From contig JAYKAV010002955.1 in assembly GCA_035582835.1 (NCBI GenBank), forward strand, positions 2,031,728 to 2,095,727: a stretch of 64,000 nucleotides of DNA, in the 5' to 3' direction. Each line of letters starts with the position of its first letter. The first letter of the stretch is position 1. The DNA comes from Phoebastria nigripes. Its lineage: Eukaryota > Chordata > Aves > Procellariiformes > Diomedeidae. The notes under the pieces were generated by a model that made no database searches, was not told the origin of the DNA, and saw only the letters and a list, made by a program, of their open reading frames with translations. Positions 38,498 through 50,103 of this stretch are shown here, one piece after another. The position numbers and the translations under genes are program-made.

Positions 38498-41400
38498 CTG
38501 GAGAGCAGGAGGGGACATGGTGTGGAGCTGCCCACCCCCAGCTCAGCACCCGGCATCATCCTGCCCCAGCAGCTTTGGGGGATGAAGGATGGGGTGGGGA
38601 GGGGAGAAAAGCAAGGCAGGTCCTCAGGANGGGTGGAGGACATGACCATCACCCTGGGCTATCCCTTGGAGGGTGTATTACACCCCAAAAACATTGCAGG
38701 GAACTTAGCTATGAGTCACAATAACCTTTTTTGTGGTGTCCTCTCTGGCATGGGAATTCACCATGCCTGAAGGACTGATGCTGTACCTGCAGGGGCTGCA
38801 CANCCAAGGGACAGCAGAGCTTAAGCAGAGCTAAAGGGAAGTACATCCTGGCCCCTAAACCCTCGTATATCCCAGGGAACCACTCCTAAAGGCAGAGGTC
38901 AGCTCCATCCAGAGTGGTGGGTCTAGGTGGACCTGGATGCCCATCCCTGCAGGGTCACGTTGTGGTTGTCCCCACCCCAGGACAAACTCCAGTTGAAGCC
39001 CGGGGACCCCCAAGGAGCTCAGCAAACACCTTTTGCAAGGCAGCCGGAGCCAACCNGGTTCTGTACCTTTCTTGCCAGCAGCTTTGCTTTTGGTTACGCA
39101 CCGCAAGGGCTTTTTGAAGAGCGGTGCCTGAGTGGTCTTCGGAGGCAGAGACAAAACATCAACTGATGGATAAGGAGGAGAAGAGGATGGTTAATAGGGC
39201 ACCAAGTGCAGCGGAGGTCTCAAAGAGCAGTCAGGAGGGGCTGGAAATTTTGACTTTTAAAACTAGCCCCATCCAGGGACCCCCACAAAGGGCTGGGTCA
39301 TCCAGAGGGACTGGGAGCTTGACCTGAACCTCTCGGTGGCCACAAAAGTTACAAAGAGCTTGTAAAAGCATTAATAAACCAACGTACAAGGGCAGAAGGT
39401 TAAGGCAGGGAAAAAGGAAACTTCCTCGAGCTACATTTTCTGCCAGGCACCATCTCATCAGCGTTGCACGAAATCACAGGTAGCGGGAGATTTCAGTAGC
39501 ACTGGGAGGTTTTAAGGGATCCCTGGATCTTTTCTGTATTCAGATTGCTCTAATCTTTGCTCAAAATTGGAATTTTTTTTTTTTGCTGATAAAATGAGGG
39601 CAGGATTTATTACGGTGTATCTGAATTACAACGGAGCACGTTCATCTCTGTAAAGTTGGTCAGGAAGATATCCCAGTAATGTCATTAAATAGCTGTACAT
39701 CTGACCGCTCAAACTCCACTTATTCAAAATGTTGGGTGATTCAAAACTATTTTTCTGCTTCTATCCAGGACTGAAATTCCTACGGAAACCACTGTTCTTT
39801 TACATGGAAAGATGAGACATCAGGTGCCTGGAATTTATCTGGATAACTTCTCCCTTACATTATAATAGACTTAAAGAAAAGGAACTTAAAGACAATGTGT
39901 TTTATCATGTGTACTAAAGGAAAAAAAGAAAATATCCAGCAAGGCCTGAGTCCTCCCAGAGCACCTGCTGCTGTTTAGTTGTAAATTGGAGTGTCCTTGA
40001 TCATGCTGCATTTCAGCCCTGTTTTTCATGCTTTGCTTTGCACATAGATATGTGCCCAGTTGATAAAAAACAGTTCTCTTTTATCTTAAACCAGCTTTTC
40101 TTTGAGCCGGCAAGAGTCCAAAAGGGTTTTCTCAGCCAGCTCAAGGTGCAGGGCATATTTGCAAAAAAACCAGAAAGGTTGGGTCACTGGGAATGATTTA
40201 GAGCCAGCAGCCGTAGCAGCATCTTGGTTAAATAAGTTATTTGTCTCCATAAAAGCCTGCCAAGAAAGGGCTGAATCCTACTTCAAACACATTATTTTTT
40301 CTACACCACCTCCTGCTCGGTGGTCAAGGGGAAAATGGGCTGAAAAGAGCTGTTGTATGCCCCAGGGTCTGTAAAGCCTCACTCCCCCAATGCCACCCGC
40401 AGGTAGCTCTGATTTCTGGTTGGAACTCTCCAATGATGGTGGGTTGTGAGCTTTGAGGACTAAATCCCAATTCAATCCTTTTTGTGAAGGAGAGGCTTGA
40501 AACCTGCGGCCAGACCCACCCCAGCGATGCGAGTGGTGATGTCCTCTGGCCTTGATGTTGCTCTTGTCACTTGGAGGAAGGGTAAGGAAGAACCGGGGTG
40601 GGGGAGGACCCGGGAGCTGAGCAGGGCACATATCCAGCCTCTCATCCAAAGTTCCACAGGGAACGAGAAAAACGCAGGGCATGGCAATATTGGAAGCTGA
40701 GCGTCTTCCCGTGGAAATCCTAAGACACTAGGACCAACACGGTGCTCAAGGCATGACCACAGCAGAGCAACCACCAGTGGCAAAAGGACTATCACATGCA
40801 GCTGACCTAAAATATAGCTGTTTTCTGTATTTTCTGACTTCACTGGTCTCATAGGTCTNTTCAGGAAAACCCCAGAGCCCCAACCTTGCATCTCAAAATT
40901 GGGAAGGGTGGCACATTTTAGAGCCCCGGGGGTGATGCTTACCCACACCGAGCCGTGTCCCGCTGCCCAGGAGGAGCTGGGAGGACTGGGAGATGCAGCA
41001 GTAATAGGTGCCGTTGTCCGAGGCGTGGAGGTGGCTGATGTGCAGGCTGTAGGAGGTGCGGGAACTCACCCCATGGACACTAAACTTGTCCTGGCTGATG
41101 TTTGCGCCGTACATGGCTTTGCCCAACAGGTTGGAAAATACCAAGAACTCGAAATTTTGCCTCTCCTGGCTCCAGCGGTACCAGTACACCCCGGCATGCT
41201 CCTTCTTCAGCTCACAGAGGATTTCTGTTTTATTGTTAGTTTGGGCTAAAATGTGCTCTGGAGTCTGGGATAAAAGCAGATTTGTACAGAAACCTAAGAA
41301 AAAAGAGACAGGAATACATAGTTATTATTTTGTTTTCATTATTTTTCTTCCATGCTAAGTACAAANATTTTCTTTGTGGGCTTAATAAGATCAAGTAGTC

Positions 41401-44120
41401 ACAGACCAGGTGATCACACAAGTGAAACACAGGAGCATCTTTATCAGGATGCTCCCGTATTCCCTCAGAGGCCTTTTTTGGGTTCCTCAGCTATTTTTTG
41501 GTCAAGCCTAGTTATACAGGTAGAGTTTGCCCTGTAAACACTCACGTAGGGAGGAGGCTCAGTGGCAGGGAGAGGGATGGAGGGATGATTTTGAGGGTGT
41601 CCTCGGGGCTGTATGTGAAGGGAAGAGCATCCCCACCTGCTCCTGTGGATGCCCCTCTCCTGCCCTCCTATTCTCTCTCATTTTTTGAAGAGGCTTCATC
41701 TCTCTTTCAANGGATTTTTTTTGAGCCTCCTATTTGCCAGATTTTTGTTCTAACAGATGCAACACTGATAAACTTCATCTCAGGTGCAGAAAAAGACCAA
41801 AAAATGTGCAAAACATCTCAAAATGAGCCAATCTGATATTAGTTTTCAGACAAAATTATTTTCGTACGAATTTCGAGACCTGGGGAAGGAGAGGGAGTGA
41901 GGGGTAATGGNGGGATTGAAAGCTTTGGTTTGCCATCGCATCGCCCTGTTTGGGCTTTGCAGTTTTTGTAGAAATTATCTGAGTCGTATTTGGCCCAGGC
42001 AGATGTGAGCGGTGTCTGTGTGCGAGCGAGGATGTGTCCTTGTGAAAAGGATAACAGGTGACTTGTGATCCTTTCTGTTCGGCAAACAGTCCTACAAAGC
42101 TGCAGATACTCTGAGACCGAGTGAAAAACAACCTCTGAAGATAAGGATGCTCTCGCTTCCTCCGTCTGTTTCCCAGGCATGTTTTAAAGCTGTGCAAAAA
42201 GCTCAACAAACCACGGTTTTTGGCTTTTTTTACCTTAAAACATCCCTATTCCTTCAAAATGCCAAAGCCGCTTACAGTAGTTGTTGCAAACAGCCTCGTG
42301 CAGCCCTGCAAACCCAGTGGTGTGGGAATGGGTTTGCATGACCACAAGAACACCTGAAGCCATCCCCGTAGCCCATGGCCCTGATGTCCCCCATGTCCCC
42401 GATGGGGACAGGCAGAGGAGAGGGCTCTGGTGACTGACATAGGTCCAGAGCCTTCCTCCATCCCCGCACCGATGACCCCATCGCTGCCGGTGCACTGCAG
42501 AGATGAGCAGGCTTCAGCCCTAATATTGCAACGCCGAAATTTAGGCGTTGCACAGCAGCCGCAGCATTTCACCACATCCTCTGGTGCTGCGACAATATAA
42601 ATGTCTCCTTATTATTAAAAGATGTAATTTTCAGGTTTTGGAGTGCAATCCTCCCAAACTTTGCTCTGGCAAACACCTGTGTGTTTTTTTAGGGGATGAA
42701 ATGCGTGTGGCCATGGGGCATGGTGGCTTCAGGGTCTCCTTGGCTGCCCTGAGCTCTGTCTCTGCTGGGCATGGGAAACTTAACCCCCCACGAAAACCTT
42801 TTCCTTGAGCTGTTGGAGAGATTATTAGATGAATCAGAAGGGATGAGAAGGGATCCTGGAAAACGCTCAGCTCAGCTCTGAGCCAGTGGTCAAGCTCCAG
42901 TGGGGTGAGCTGGGATGGAGCCCGAGCAGAAAAGCTCATCCTCTGCCACACCTTCATCCCCCAAACCCTCCCTGTTCCCTTTCCCAGTGTATATTCTCAC
43001 AGGGGACCACGGGGAATTGGAGTGGGACAGGTTTGTTTCCACGTGCTTGGCCAGACAAGCCTGCAGCAGCTCGAAAACAGTTCCTTTTCCCTTTGCATGT
43101 GCAGAGCAAACTCTAATTTATTGGGGTTTTCTCAGCGGGGACCCCACCGTAGATCTATAGGATATTACTACCTGTACATAGGATTTGATCAAGTGCCTCG
43201 GGCTGCTTGCTGCCAGATTGGCCATGTTATGTCGCGGCTGGATGACCATCACACAACACGAACAAAACACCCTGCAGTCCTGACAGCCTCTCGCCAGGAT
43301 GCTGGGCAGCTGTGGATCTGGGTTGGGCAACGTCTCAGGGGACCAACTTGAGCTGCCACCCTAATATATATGTTTAACGGGTGTTTCAAGCTCTCAACGC
43401 TTTCCACCTAAGAACCGATGGCACAATTTGTCCTGTAAAGCATAATTCTACCACTTTGCCGCAACATCGACTGTATATATTCGATCCAGCCCTCCTGCAA
43501 CCTGTCTGAAATAAGCAGAAGGCAGCATGGTTTTATAACACACCGATTCCAGCTGTGGCCCTTGGGAAACATGCAGTCCTTGGATAGATTTAGAAGAAAA
43601 TGTGATGGGATGTTTATCGTCTTCTGGTTACACAGGCAGCGTAGATAGATGCTACTTTAACTTCTCCATCAGCAGCTTCCCACAGTCCGTCTGCACTAAA
43701 AGGGTGCAGTAAAAACAAACTCTGCGGTGTCTATACCATTATATATTGCACTATAAATAGAATAGAATAGAATAGAGTAGAATAGACTAGACTAGACTAG
43801 ACTATTTCAGTTGGAAGGGACCTACAATGATCATCTAGTCCAACTGCCTGACCACTTCAGGGCTGCCCAAAAGCTGAAGCATGTTATTAATGGCATTGTC
43901 CAAAATTATGCGGTGATAGGTAGTAATATCCTGTAGATCTATACTGTGCCTGTATATTTAAACTTCCATCATCCAGATGCTATGCAACGCATCCCACATG
44001 CTGGAGCGGGGTGGAGGAGAGGCTCCAGCATGATTTCAGGTGCACTCAACCCATAAGAGATGTGTCCCTCTTACCTGGGATCTGGAGGCAGATGCAGAGA
44101 TGGAGCCACGGCCGGGCCAT
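38408..44120 (-). CDS. CD8B: CD8B, T-cell surface glycoprotein CD8 beta chain (tail exon not found)
   Basis: CD8 beta pairs with CD8 alpha on cytotoxic T cells and strengthens recognition of peptide-MHC class I. Exons (minus strand) are 44120-44075, 41293-40943, 39162-39067 and 38497-38408, giving about 194 in-phase residues with phase 1 at every junction. Residues 1-16 are a leader. The IgV domain has Cys42, Trp53 and Cys114 in DNGTYYCC, followed by the J-like GSGTRLGV. The stalk exon encodes VLSLPPKTTQAPLFKKPLRC and more basic residues, matching the short beta stalk. The transmembrane segment begins ACSPLVWVPLAA. The cytoplasmic exon after 38407 was not identified. The gene is in the same orientation as CD8A, upstream of it, as in mammals. 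The two genes share exon-1 length and intron phase, fitting an ancient tandem duplication. Confidence 0.92.
38498..39066 (-). other. CD8B intron 3
   Basis: Intron between stalk and transmembrane exons; nothing recognised. Confidence 0.85.
39067..39162 (-). CDS. CD8B: CD8B exon 3 (stalk)
   Basis: Acceptor ccatcag; donor gtacag from 39066. 96 bases encoding a Pro/Thr/Lys-rich stalk with one Cys (LRC) in the expected place. Confidence 0.87.
39163..40942 (-). other. CD8B intron 2
   Basis: Intron between IgV and stalk exons; nothing recognised. Confidence 0.85.
40943..41293 (-). CDS. CD8B: CD8B exon 2 (IgV domain)
   Basis: Acceptor tttcttag; donor gtaagc from 40942. It encodes residues 17-132 including TEILCELKK, VYWYRW and the C-terminal J-like segment. 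Two potential N-glycosylation sites (NKT, NIS) are present. Confidence 0.95.
41294..44074 (-). other. CD8B intron 1
   Basis: Large first intron. It holds the CR1 tail with microsatellite at 43757-43915; nothing else is recognised. Confidence 0.85.
43757..43915 (-). mobile_element. CR1 LINE 3' tail with (TAGAA)n microsatellite
   Basis: A run of aatag/actag units (43757-43804) joins ttcagttggaagggacct and atcatctagtccaactgcct, a common avian CR1 3' end read in reverse orientation. It is strongly 5'-truncated. Confidence 0.75.
44075..44120 (-). CDS. CD8B: CD8B exon 1 (start codon, signal peptide)
   Basis: ATG at 44120-44118 in gccATGG context, reading MARPWLHLCICLQIP(G), with donor gtaaga from 44074. 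46 coding bases. Confidence 0.9.
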
Positions 44121-47100
44121 GGCGGTGGAGTCAATGACGGAGGGGTTTTGTGCCAGCTCCCCCTTTCCAAGCACGGTCAACTCTTGGTGGTAGGGCTGGC
44201 TTCACCCCGGGAGGTTCTTCCCCGTCTCGGCGCAGATGTCTCACCGACAGCTGTCAAAGAGCATCTGCCGCAGCAGCGCCCGGAGCCTCAGCCTGGCAGC
44301 TTCTTCTGCGCCNAGCCCCAAATCCAGGTGTGCATCAGGGCGGCAGCCCCATGTGCCTCTCCAGCACTGCACGGGATCCCCTGAAATCCCCTTTAGGAAG
44401 AAAAAAAAAGAAAACTCATTGATTTTTAATTACGACTTTTTCATATTTCATCACCTAGTTTTTCCTCCTTTTAATCTAGCTCCATGTAATTAAAAAATGA
44501 CAAATGTAGGAACTTGGCATTAAAAATAAAAGCAGGAAAGGATGAATTTTGGCTGGTTTCTCCTCCGTTTAAATGAAAAAGCATTCAAAATAAGGAGAAG
44601 ATGCAATTTGAGCTGTGGGGTTGTTTTCTTCAGCAGAATCTTTAGCGGGAGGTGTTTTTCTCCAGGCCTGGAAAATGCCGAACGCCAAACTATCTCGCCA
44701 TAAAGCAGAGGCGCGAGGCATCACAGAAAACTTTGAAGCTAAGAACAAGAAACCTCAAACAAATTTAGTGGCTGAAAAACCACAAAAATAAGGAAATTCT
44801 GCTGGGGCTCCCCACCTTGCAGCGGGCGCTGCTTTGGTAGCTGCGACACTGCGCAGCTCATACGCAGAAATATTGAAATGATAGATAAAATATCAGAGTG
44901 GCTTTGAAATGTCTTCAGGATGGAGAGGTTTGGAGCACTCAGGGTTTAGGATTTGAAGAGTGAAATATGTGATGTGAAATTACAGGGATGAACTGGTGTC
45001 AGCAGCCTTCAACATTTCCATGTTTGGGAAAAAAAAAAAAATTATTAATTTTATTTATTCACTGCCCCTTTGGCTGCTGAGCAGGGTTCGGTTGTCTTTT
45101 ATGCCCANGTTATGCAGATGCTCGTGGTCCTTACAAAGCCTCAGTGTCTCCCCTGGGCTGGCTCCCCAACGAGGGGGGATTTCCCGGGGGGGTCTCACGT
45201 GGGGCACCGAGAAACCTCCCCCGGGGTTTGAGTTGGCGGACGAATAGGAAAAATTATTTTGCATCTCATGAAGTGCAATTTTTTGGTCCATTTTGTACCA
45301 GATTTTTCCATGCTGCTGTAACACATCCCCTCCCCATTTCTGTTTAAAATAATTTCCTGCTCAAAGCAAGTTGTTAACCACCGAAAGCCTTGGGCTCGGC
45401 TGCTAAAATTTAGGGTTGGCTGAATCGCTCCTTAACTCTTTCCTGGCAGGAGAAAGTCATTTCAGTGCTTTCAAACACATTTCAGTGCTTTTAAGCCCTT
45501 GTTTTCAGAGCTGAGCCCCCAACGCGGGGTGCAGCAACCCTTGCTTTTCCCCTCTTTACCTCCTGCTCGCCTTTCCCCTTTTATTTCACATCACTCCCAA
45601 ACTGGGACCTCCCCAGAATGGGGTGTAGGCACCTCTTTTTTGGTGGGGTTTATTTAATATGAGAAATGTCACTGCAAGTGAATTTGCCCTTTATCCCTGT
45701 GGTGAAGTCGGTGAACTGAGCCCAAAGTCCCTGGACGCTGCAATGGCTGCATCCCCCTTTTCTCACTGCTGCTGTCACCTGGAGCATCTTCTGGTCTCCT
45801 GGCCAGGACCAAAGTGCTCCCAGAGGTGGCTTTTGTCACCGTTACAGTCTTGGACATAGGGCATGTTACACTGGGCACCATATGCTGCTGCAAGGCTGGT
45901 GACACTGGNTTGTCTAAGCAGACCTATTGGGTTGTCTAAGCAGATATTTTGGCTTGGGAGGATTCTCCAGGCCATTATAGAAGCTTTAGAGATGCTTGCC
46001 TGCAGCGCTTTTACCTATAGGGTGTCTCCGATGGAAAGAAAAAGGAATATTTGCAATGTAAAAGCATAGTGTGTGTGCTGGAAAAGGGATTAATTTTTCT
46101 TTTTTTTTGAAGCTGCTGTTTATANGCAGTTAAGCTATTTACCAGGGGCCAAGCTGTTCTCAGGACTGGGTGTTGCTCCTATGAGAAAACATTTTGGAGG
46201 TGGGATGCCTTTGTCTGGCAGCCCATCGCCAACAAAAATAAAACCACTGTGGGAACGTGCAGGAGAGCAGCTGCTGTTTATAACATCCCCACGTTGTTTG
46301 GGGCTGCTGTCCTGGGAAGAAAATAGGGGAGGAAAAAAGGGTGTAAGTTGAACTGATCTGTTAACACAAGCAAGATTTGTTGGTGACCTTGCTGGGGTAC
46401 AGCGGCTCCTAATCATGAGTGTTTGGCTCACGGCTGGGCCAAGATGGGGGGGATCGCTGAATTTTGGTGTGATTGCGTTATTTGGCTGCACAATTTCTAG
46501 GGGGAATTTATTCTTTTTCTGAAATGAAAGACAACCATCCCAGTCCCCAGCCCAGCCAACTCCCTGCCCCATCTCAGTGCTCGCCCTGTGGGTCTCCTCC
46601 TCGCCCATCCCAGGGGGAAACATCCCTTCTTCTTTTTCTCAGCCCTCATCCCATGTACCTCACCATGCTGACACTAATTCCCTGTGCTTTCACCAGCTCC
46701 ATTACATTTTCATCTTTTTATTTTCTCCCTATGATGGGTTTCTTCCAGCAAAGTGTTTGCTCTCGGGGGGTTGGAGCAAAGCATCGGGGTAGAAGAAAGG
46801 GATCTACAGACAAGAAGCAGGACCTGTCTGGGGTTTCATCTCTGCTAAACTCCCATGTTGCAGCAGAGGTAATTGCAGCTGGGCTGTAAATGCCAGGCTG
46901 GAGGAACAGTTGCCAAGGAAAAATCCATTCCCTCTGTGCTTTCTGGGATACAAGGGCTGACTTTTGGGATCAGGGAGGGCTGCTCAGCCTCAAGCCTGAT
47001 CCAACGCAGCCAGTACCACAGGACCTGGAAATAAGGGCCCGTTGGGGATAACAGGCTGCTGGATGGAAACTCACTGGGACTGAAGCAGCCACGGGGGAAC

Positions 47101-47749
47101 ATTTTTTTGCTTTTTAAGTTTTTAAAATTATTTTATTACAGGGAAGGGTGTAGCTTCTGGAGTATTTCATTAGGGGGAGAAGCAGCGATGAAAATGATAG
47201 TATTTTCACTGAGTAAGATGAGTACTACCTTTTTCTTAGTGTAACGGCAGAAAAAAAATCAAGCGGGTCGAGTTTTCTTTTCTAAACTGCTCGGAGCTAA
47301 GACGTGGTTTGGGGGGATCTGTCTGCCTTTGCAGGTGCAGATTTACAGCTGTACTTCAGCTGATGCAATATCACAGTTGAGGCTCCTGACACGTCGTGGG
47401 GTACCCCCAAGGTATACGCCAGCGTGNGGCGGGCTGGTTTGTGGCATGGAAAAATGCTGCTTTTGAAGTCCAGAAGCCAAAATAGATCTAAACTACAAAC
47501 TGTGTGAATTTTCCTGCCATCTCATCTCCCCTCAACGAGCAATTTGTACTTGGAGGGAGAATTTGGGGGGACCGTGTGTGTCAGGTCCCCCTGGACAGGT
47601 GTCAGGTGTGAGCCCCATGAGTGATCTCCCCCCAAAACCCAGGTGCTGACTGTGTGTGCAGCAAGTGAGGAGGCCATTGGGGGACTTTGGGAGGATGGAT
47701 GCTGAGGGGACAGGCTCCAGCTCTCCCTCTTCAGGGCACTTGGTGCAAG
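44121..47749. other. spacer between CD8B and the retroviral locus
   Basis: Contains the CD8B upstream region at its left end. No gene or mobile element is recognised. It is the only stretch between two divergently transcribed units and so the natural place for shared control elements. Confidence 0.6.
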
Positions 47750-47984
47750 CAGAAGTTAGCATAAGCNAGCGGTGACTAATCCTGGGCCCCNCCAAAACAG
47801 ATAAGGGGCAGAGCAGCTGCTCCCATGTGATTTCAGCCTCCCTAATCAGTGCCAAAGAGGATAAGGAAAGACGAGGAAAGTGTCCTTGGGAAGACAGGGG
47901 GAGGGATGCAACACCTGCAGGAGGAAAAGTCACCGAGAAAGTAAACAGAGGCGTTATCAGCCCCAAACAATGACCTGCCATGGC

Positions 47985-47992
47985 TATAAAAA
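47985..47992 (+). promoter_or_regulatory. TATA box of 5' LTR
   Basis: TATAAAAA in ccatggctataaaaagcg; transcription would start near 48015-48020. The aligned position in the 3' LTR (about 57065) reads ggtaaaag, with no TATA box. Confidence 0.7.
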
Positions 47993-48106
47993 GCGACTGG
48001 GGTGAGACTTCGTGAACACCTTGATCTTAAAGGTGCTGAATCCACGGGAGCTCTGCAGTGACTGTCTCCAGGTCCCCGGGACTGCCAGGACATCCAGCCA
48101 AGGATT

Positions 48107-48113
48107 GGTGAGA
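48107..48113 (+). promoter_or_regulatory. candidate splice donor in the leader
   Basis: attg|gtgaga, with the GT at 48108-48109, lies about 90 bases after the expected start of transcription and is kept in both LTR copies. Joined to the acceptor at 53811 it would make a spliced env mRNA. Confidence 0.4.
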
Positions 48114-48402
48114 TCTTATTATCGGGGTCCTACTACACCTCTGCTTTGTTTTGCCCATTCCCGCGTCCCTTCCCCGTCCCCTCCCCGGGAGCCGGCGGGT
48201 TGCGGCAGCTGCCCACTCAGCNGCGGCCACCCATCCCCACCTTCCCCTTCCCTTGCTACCAGGTTCAGCATCCCCCCGGGGGGGGCTTTTCAGAGGGGTG
48301 GGTCGCGGGGTCGCAGCCTTCCTCTGCGGGTGGGTCGGTGGTGCTGGTGTTATGGTAGCTTTGCCCTAAGACGGAGCCGTCTCGGAACTCGTTCCCCTCA
48401 CT

Positions 48403-50100
48403 ATGATGACTGACATCGTTAGCAACTGGAAGCTGGAGCAGTTTGTGCTCCAGAAGTGTCTCCCCCCAGTTTGGTCCCCAGGGGCCTTCCAGGGCCCAGA
48501 GGCATACCAGCAGCTGTGCCAGCAGTGGGAGAGCTGGTCGGAGGAGACCAAAAAACCCAAACCCACAAACAAGTGCAAGAAGCGAGCAGCTTTGCAGGGT
48601 TTGCTGATGGTGGGCAGGGAGTTGTCCAAATTGCTGAAGGAGGCTCTTGAGAGCGTGCAGACGCTGGAGCAGGCCAAGGGCGAGCTCAAAATGCAGGTGG
48701 ACAACCTGCGGGCAGAGGTGCAGGGTTTGTGCGGGGACTCTCTGCGGAGCGCAGTGGAGATCACCCGGCTGGAGAGCAAGCTGGGCTACGAGAAGCTGAA
48801 AACGGAGGAGCTGGAGAAGGAGGTCGGCAAGTGGATTGGGGAGACCCACGATGCCCAGAGCGCGGTGCGGGCGGTCCTGCAGGACGTCCAGCGGGACCGG
48901 GGCACTGGCCCCGATCACAAGGTATGCCATGCCAAGATCCAGGAGCTGCAGGCAGAGCTGGGGGTGTCGAGGGGCATCGTGGCTGCCATCCAAGGCAAGA
49001 GGAGCCGGTTCGGGAATGGCGAAGGGGAGGACTCCCCNGACCCGCACCCGCCCCACTACGATTACGAGGATGACGTGTGGGGTGCCAATGGCCCCACCAG
49101 GCCATCNCCCTATGCTCCCCTGCGGGAGGAGATGTGCCAGCTGCAGGGAGGGGAGGTGGAGGCTTCCAAAATTAAAAAGAATCCCCCCGATGAGCCAGCT
49201 GGCCATGGCCCACTCCAGGCCATAGACACCAACAGGGCTGTGCTCTGGTTTACCCCCGAGCAGCTCAAAACGGTGGGGAAGATGCTGGGGCCGTTGACGA
49301 AGGAGACGGCAGTCAACTGGCTGTCCAGGGCCCAGCGGCTGCCCAGGTGCCAGAGCGGCAACTTGGTGAGTGACCTGATAGANGTGGTGAGAAAGTGCAT
49401 GAAACCAGATGATTTTGCGGCGCTGCCGGGGGACGTGCAGATGGGCAACGTCCAGGACATTGGGGATGTCCAGTTGGCCGTGCTGAAGGTGTTCTTCCCA
49501 GAGGTCAACCCCTTAGTGCTCTTCCACCAGGAGAAGCAAAACCCCGAGGAGCGGCCGGACGCCTACGTTAACCGTAAGAAGATGCTCTACCAGATAGCCG
49601 GGCTGCCCGGCTCAAAGGACTCCCCCCTCGATTTTGACAGGCCCGAATTCAAGGAGCCGCTGGTGGTGGGGCTGACGCCCCCGTTGCGGGTGATTGCTGG
49701 TGGGGATGCAGCCAGAAAGCCGCTGTTGGAGCTGGAGCAGATCCTAACCCAGAATTTTGAGCTGCAAAAGCAGGCGTTCCCGGGGTACATGCTGGGGGGG
49801 AAGAAAGGGAAAACCTCAGCCATGTCCTTCCAAAATGCAGGGGTGAGAAAAATGCAAGGAGACAACCGAAAAGATCCTGATGGCAAGGGCGGTTCGGGGA
49901 AGGAGAACCAGCAAGGGCTGAGGTTTCAGAAGTCCAACCCTTGGCGGGCTGAGCTGAGGAAGCGCTTGATAAAATATGAGAAGCAGGAGGATATCGATGG
50001 CTTGCCGGATGCGGAGCTCTTCCGAAAACTGGCCCTGCACGAGGCCAAAAAGCACAGCAGCTCCAACCCGATTGACCCGGGGTCTAAGGCTCAGCAATAG
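48403..50100 (+). CDS. gag: retroviral Gag polyprotein, full-length open frame
   Basis: 565 codons from ATG at 48403 to TAG at 50098. The role in a virus is particle assembly. The N-terminus begins MMTD and has no Gly2, so no myristoylation signal. Residues about 66-198 are Leu/Glu/Lys-rich and predicted coiled coil. An acidic linker carries PPHY (216-219), a PPxY-type ESCRT-recruiting motif. Residues about 270-470 look like capsid; a major-homology-region-like segment (QNPEERPDAYVNR) is at about 380-392. The last 100 residues are rich in Lys, Arg, Gly and Gln but contain no Cys, so there is no CCHC zinc knuckle. Three Ns (49038, 49107, 49383) each leave one residue unknown. No stop or frameshift interrupts it. 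The minus-strand ORFs across it are shadows. Confidence 0.9.
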   Translation: MMTDIVSNWKLEQFVLQKCLPPVWSPGAFQGPEAYQQLCQQWESWSEETKKPKPTNKCKKRAALQGLLMVGRELSKLLKEALESVQTLEQAKGELKMQVDNLRAEVQGLCGDSLRSAVEITRLESKLGYEKLKTEELEKEVGKWIGETHDAQSAVRAVLQDVQRDRGTGPDHKVCHAKIQELQAELGVSRGIVAAIQGKRSRFGNGEGEDSXDPHPPHYDYEDDVWGANGPTRPXPYAPLREEMCQLQGGEVEASKIKKNPPDEPAGHGPLQAIDTNRAVLWFTPEQLKTVGKMLGPLTKETAVNWLSRAQRLPRCQSGNLVSDLIXVVRKCMKPDDFAALPGDVQMGNVQDIGDVQLAVLKVFFPEVNPLVLFHQEKQNPEERPDAYVNRKKMLYQIAGLPGSKDSPLDFDRPEFKEPLVVGLTPPLRVIAGGDAARKPLLELEQILTQNFELQKQAFPGYMLGGKKGKTSAMSFQNAGVRKMQGDNRKDPDGKGGSGKENQQGLRFQKSNPWRAELRKRLIKYEKQEDIDGLPDAELFRKLALHEAKKHSSSNPIDPGSKAQQ

Positions 50101-50103
50101 GGC
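50098..50103 (+). promoter_or_regulatory. in-frame UAG between gag and pol (stop-codon readthrough site)
   Basis: gag ends caa TAG ggc and pol continues in the same frame without another stop. This is the gamma/epsilonretrovirus arrangement, in which a fraction of ribosomes read through UAG, rather than a -1 frameshift. Whether it still works is unknown. Confidence 0.7.

Larger units (their letters stand above)
47750..48156 (+). mobile_element. 5' LTR of endogenous retrovirus (right end replaced)
   Basis: This block aligns in order with 56842-57228: agttagcataag, gctgctc-tgtgtgatt, aggataagga, gtgtc-ttggaag, a shared gaggcgttatcag-like stretch, cttaaagg-gctgaatccac and ggattggtgagatctt are shared landmarks. 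The best block (48020-48117) has about 20 mismatches and one indel in 95 bases. Homology stops at about 48156, before the place where the other LTR has its AATAAA; beyond it lies unrelated GC-rich sequence. The true left edge cannot be fixed because a CR1 sits at the matching edge of the 3' copy. Confidence 0.85.

Noticed and set aside
48265..49206. 313-codon minus-strand open frame
   Set aside because: Antisense shadow of gag, made open by its codon bias.
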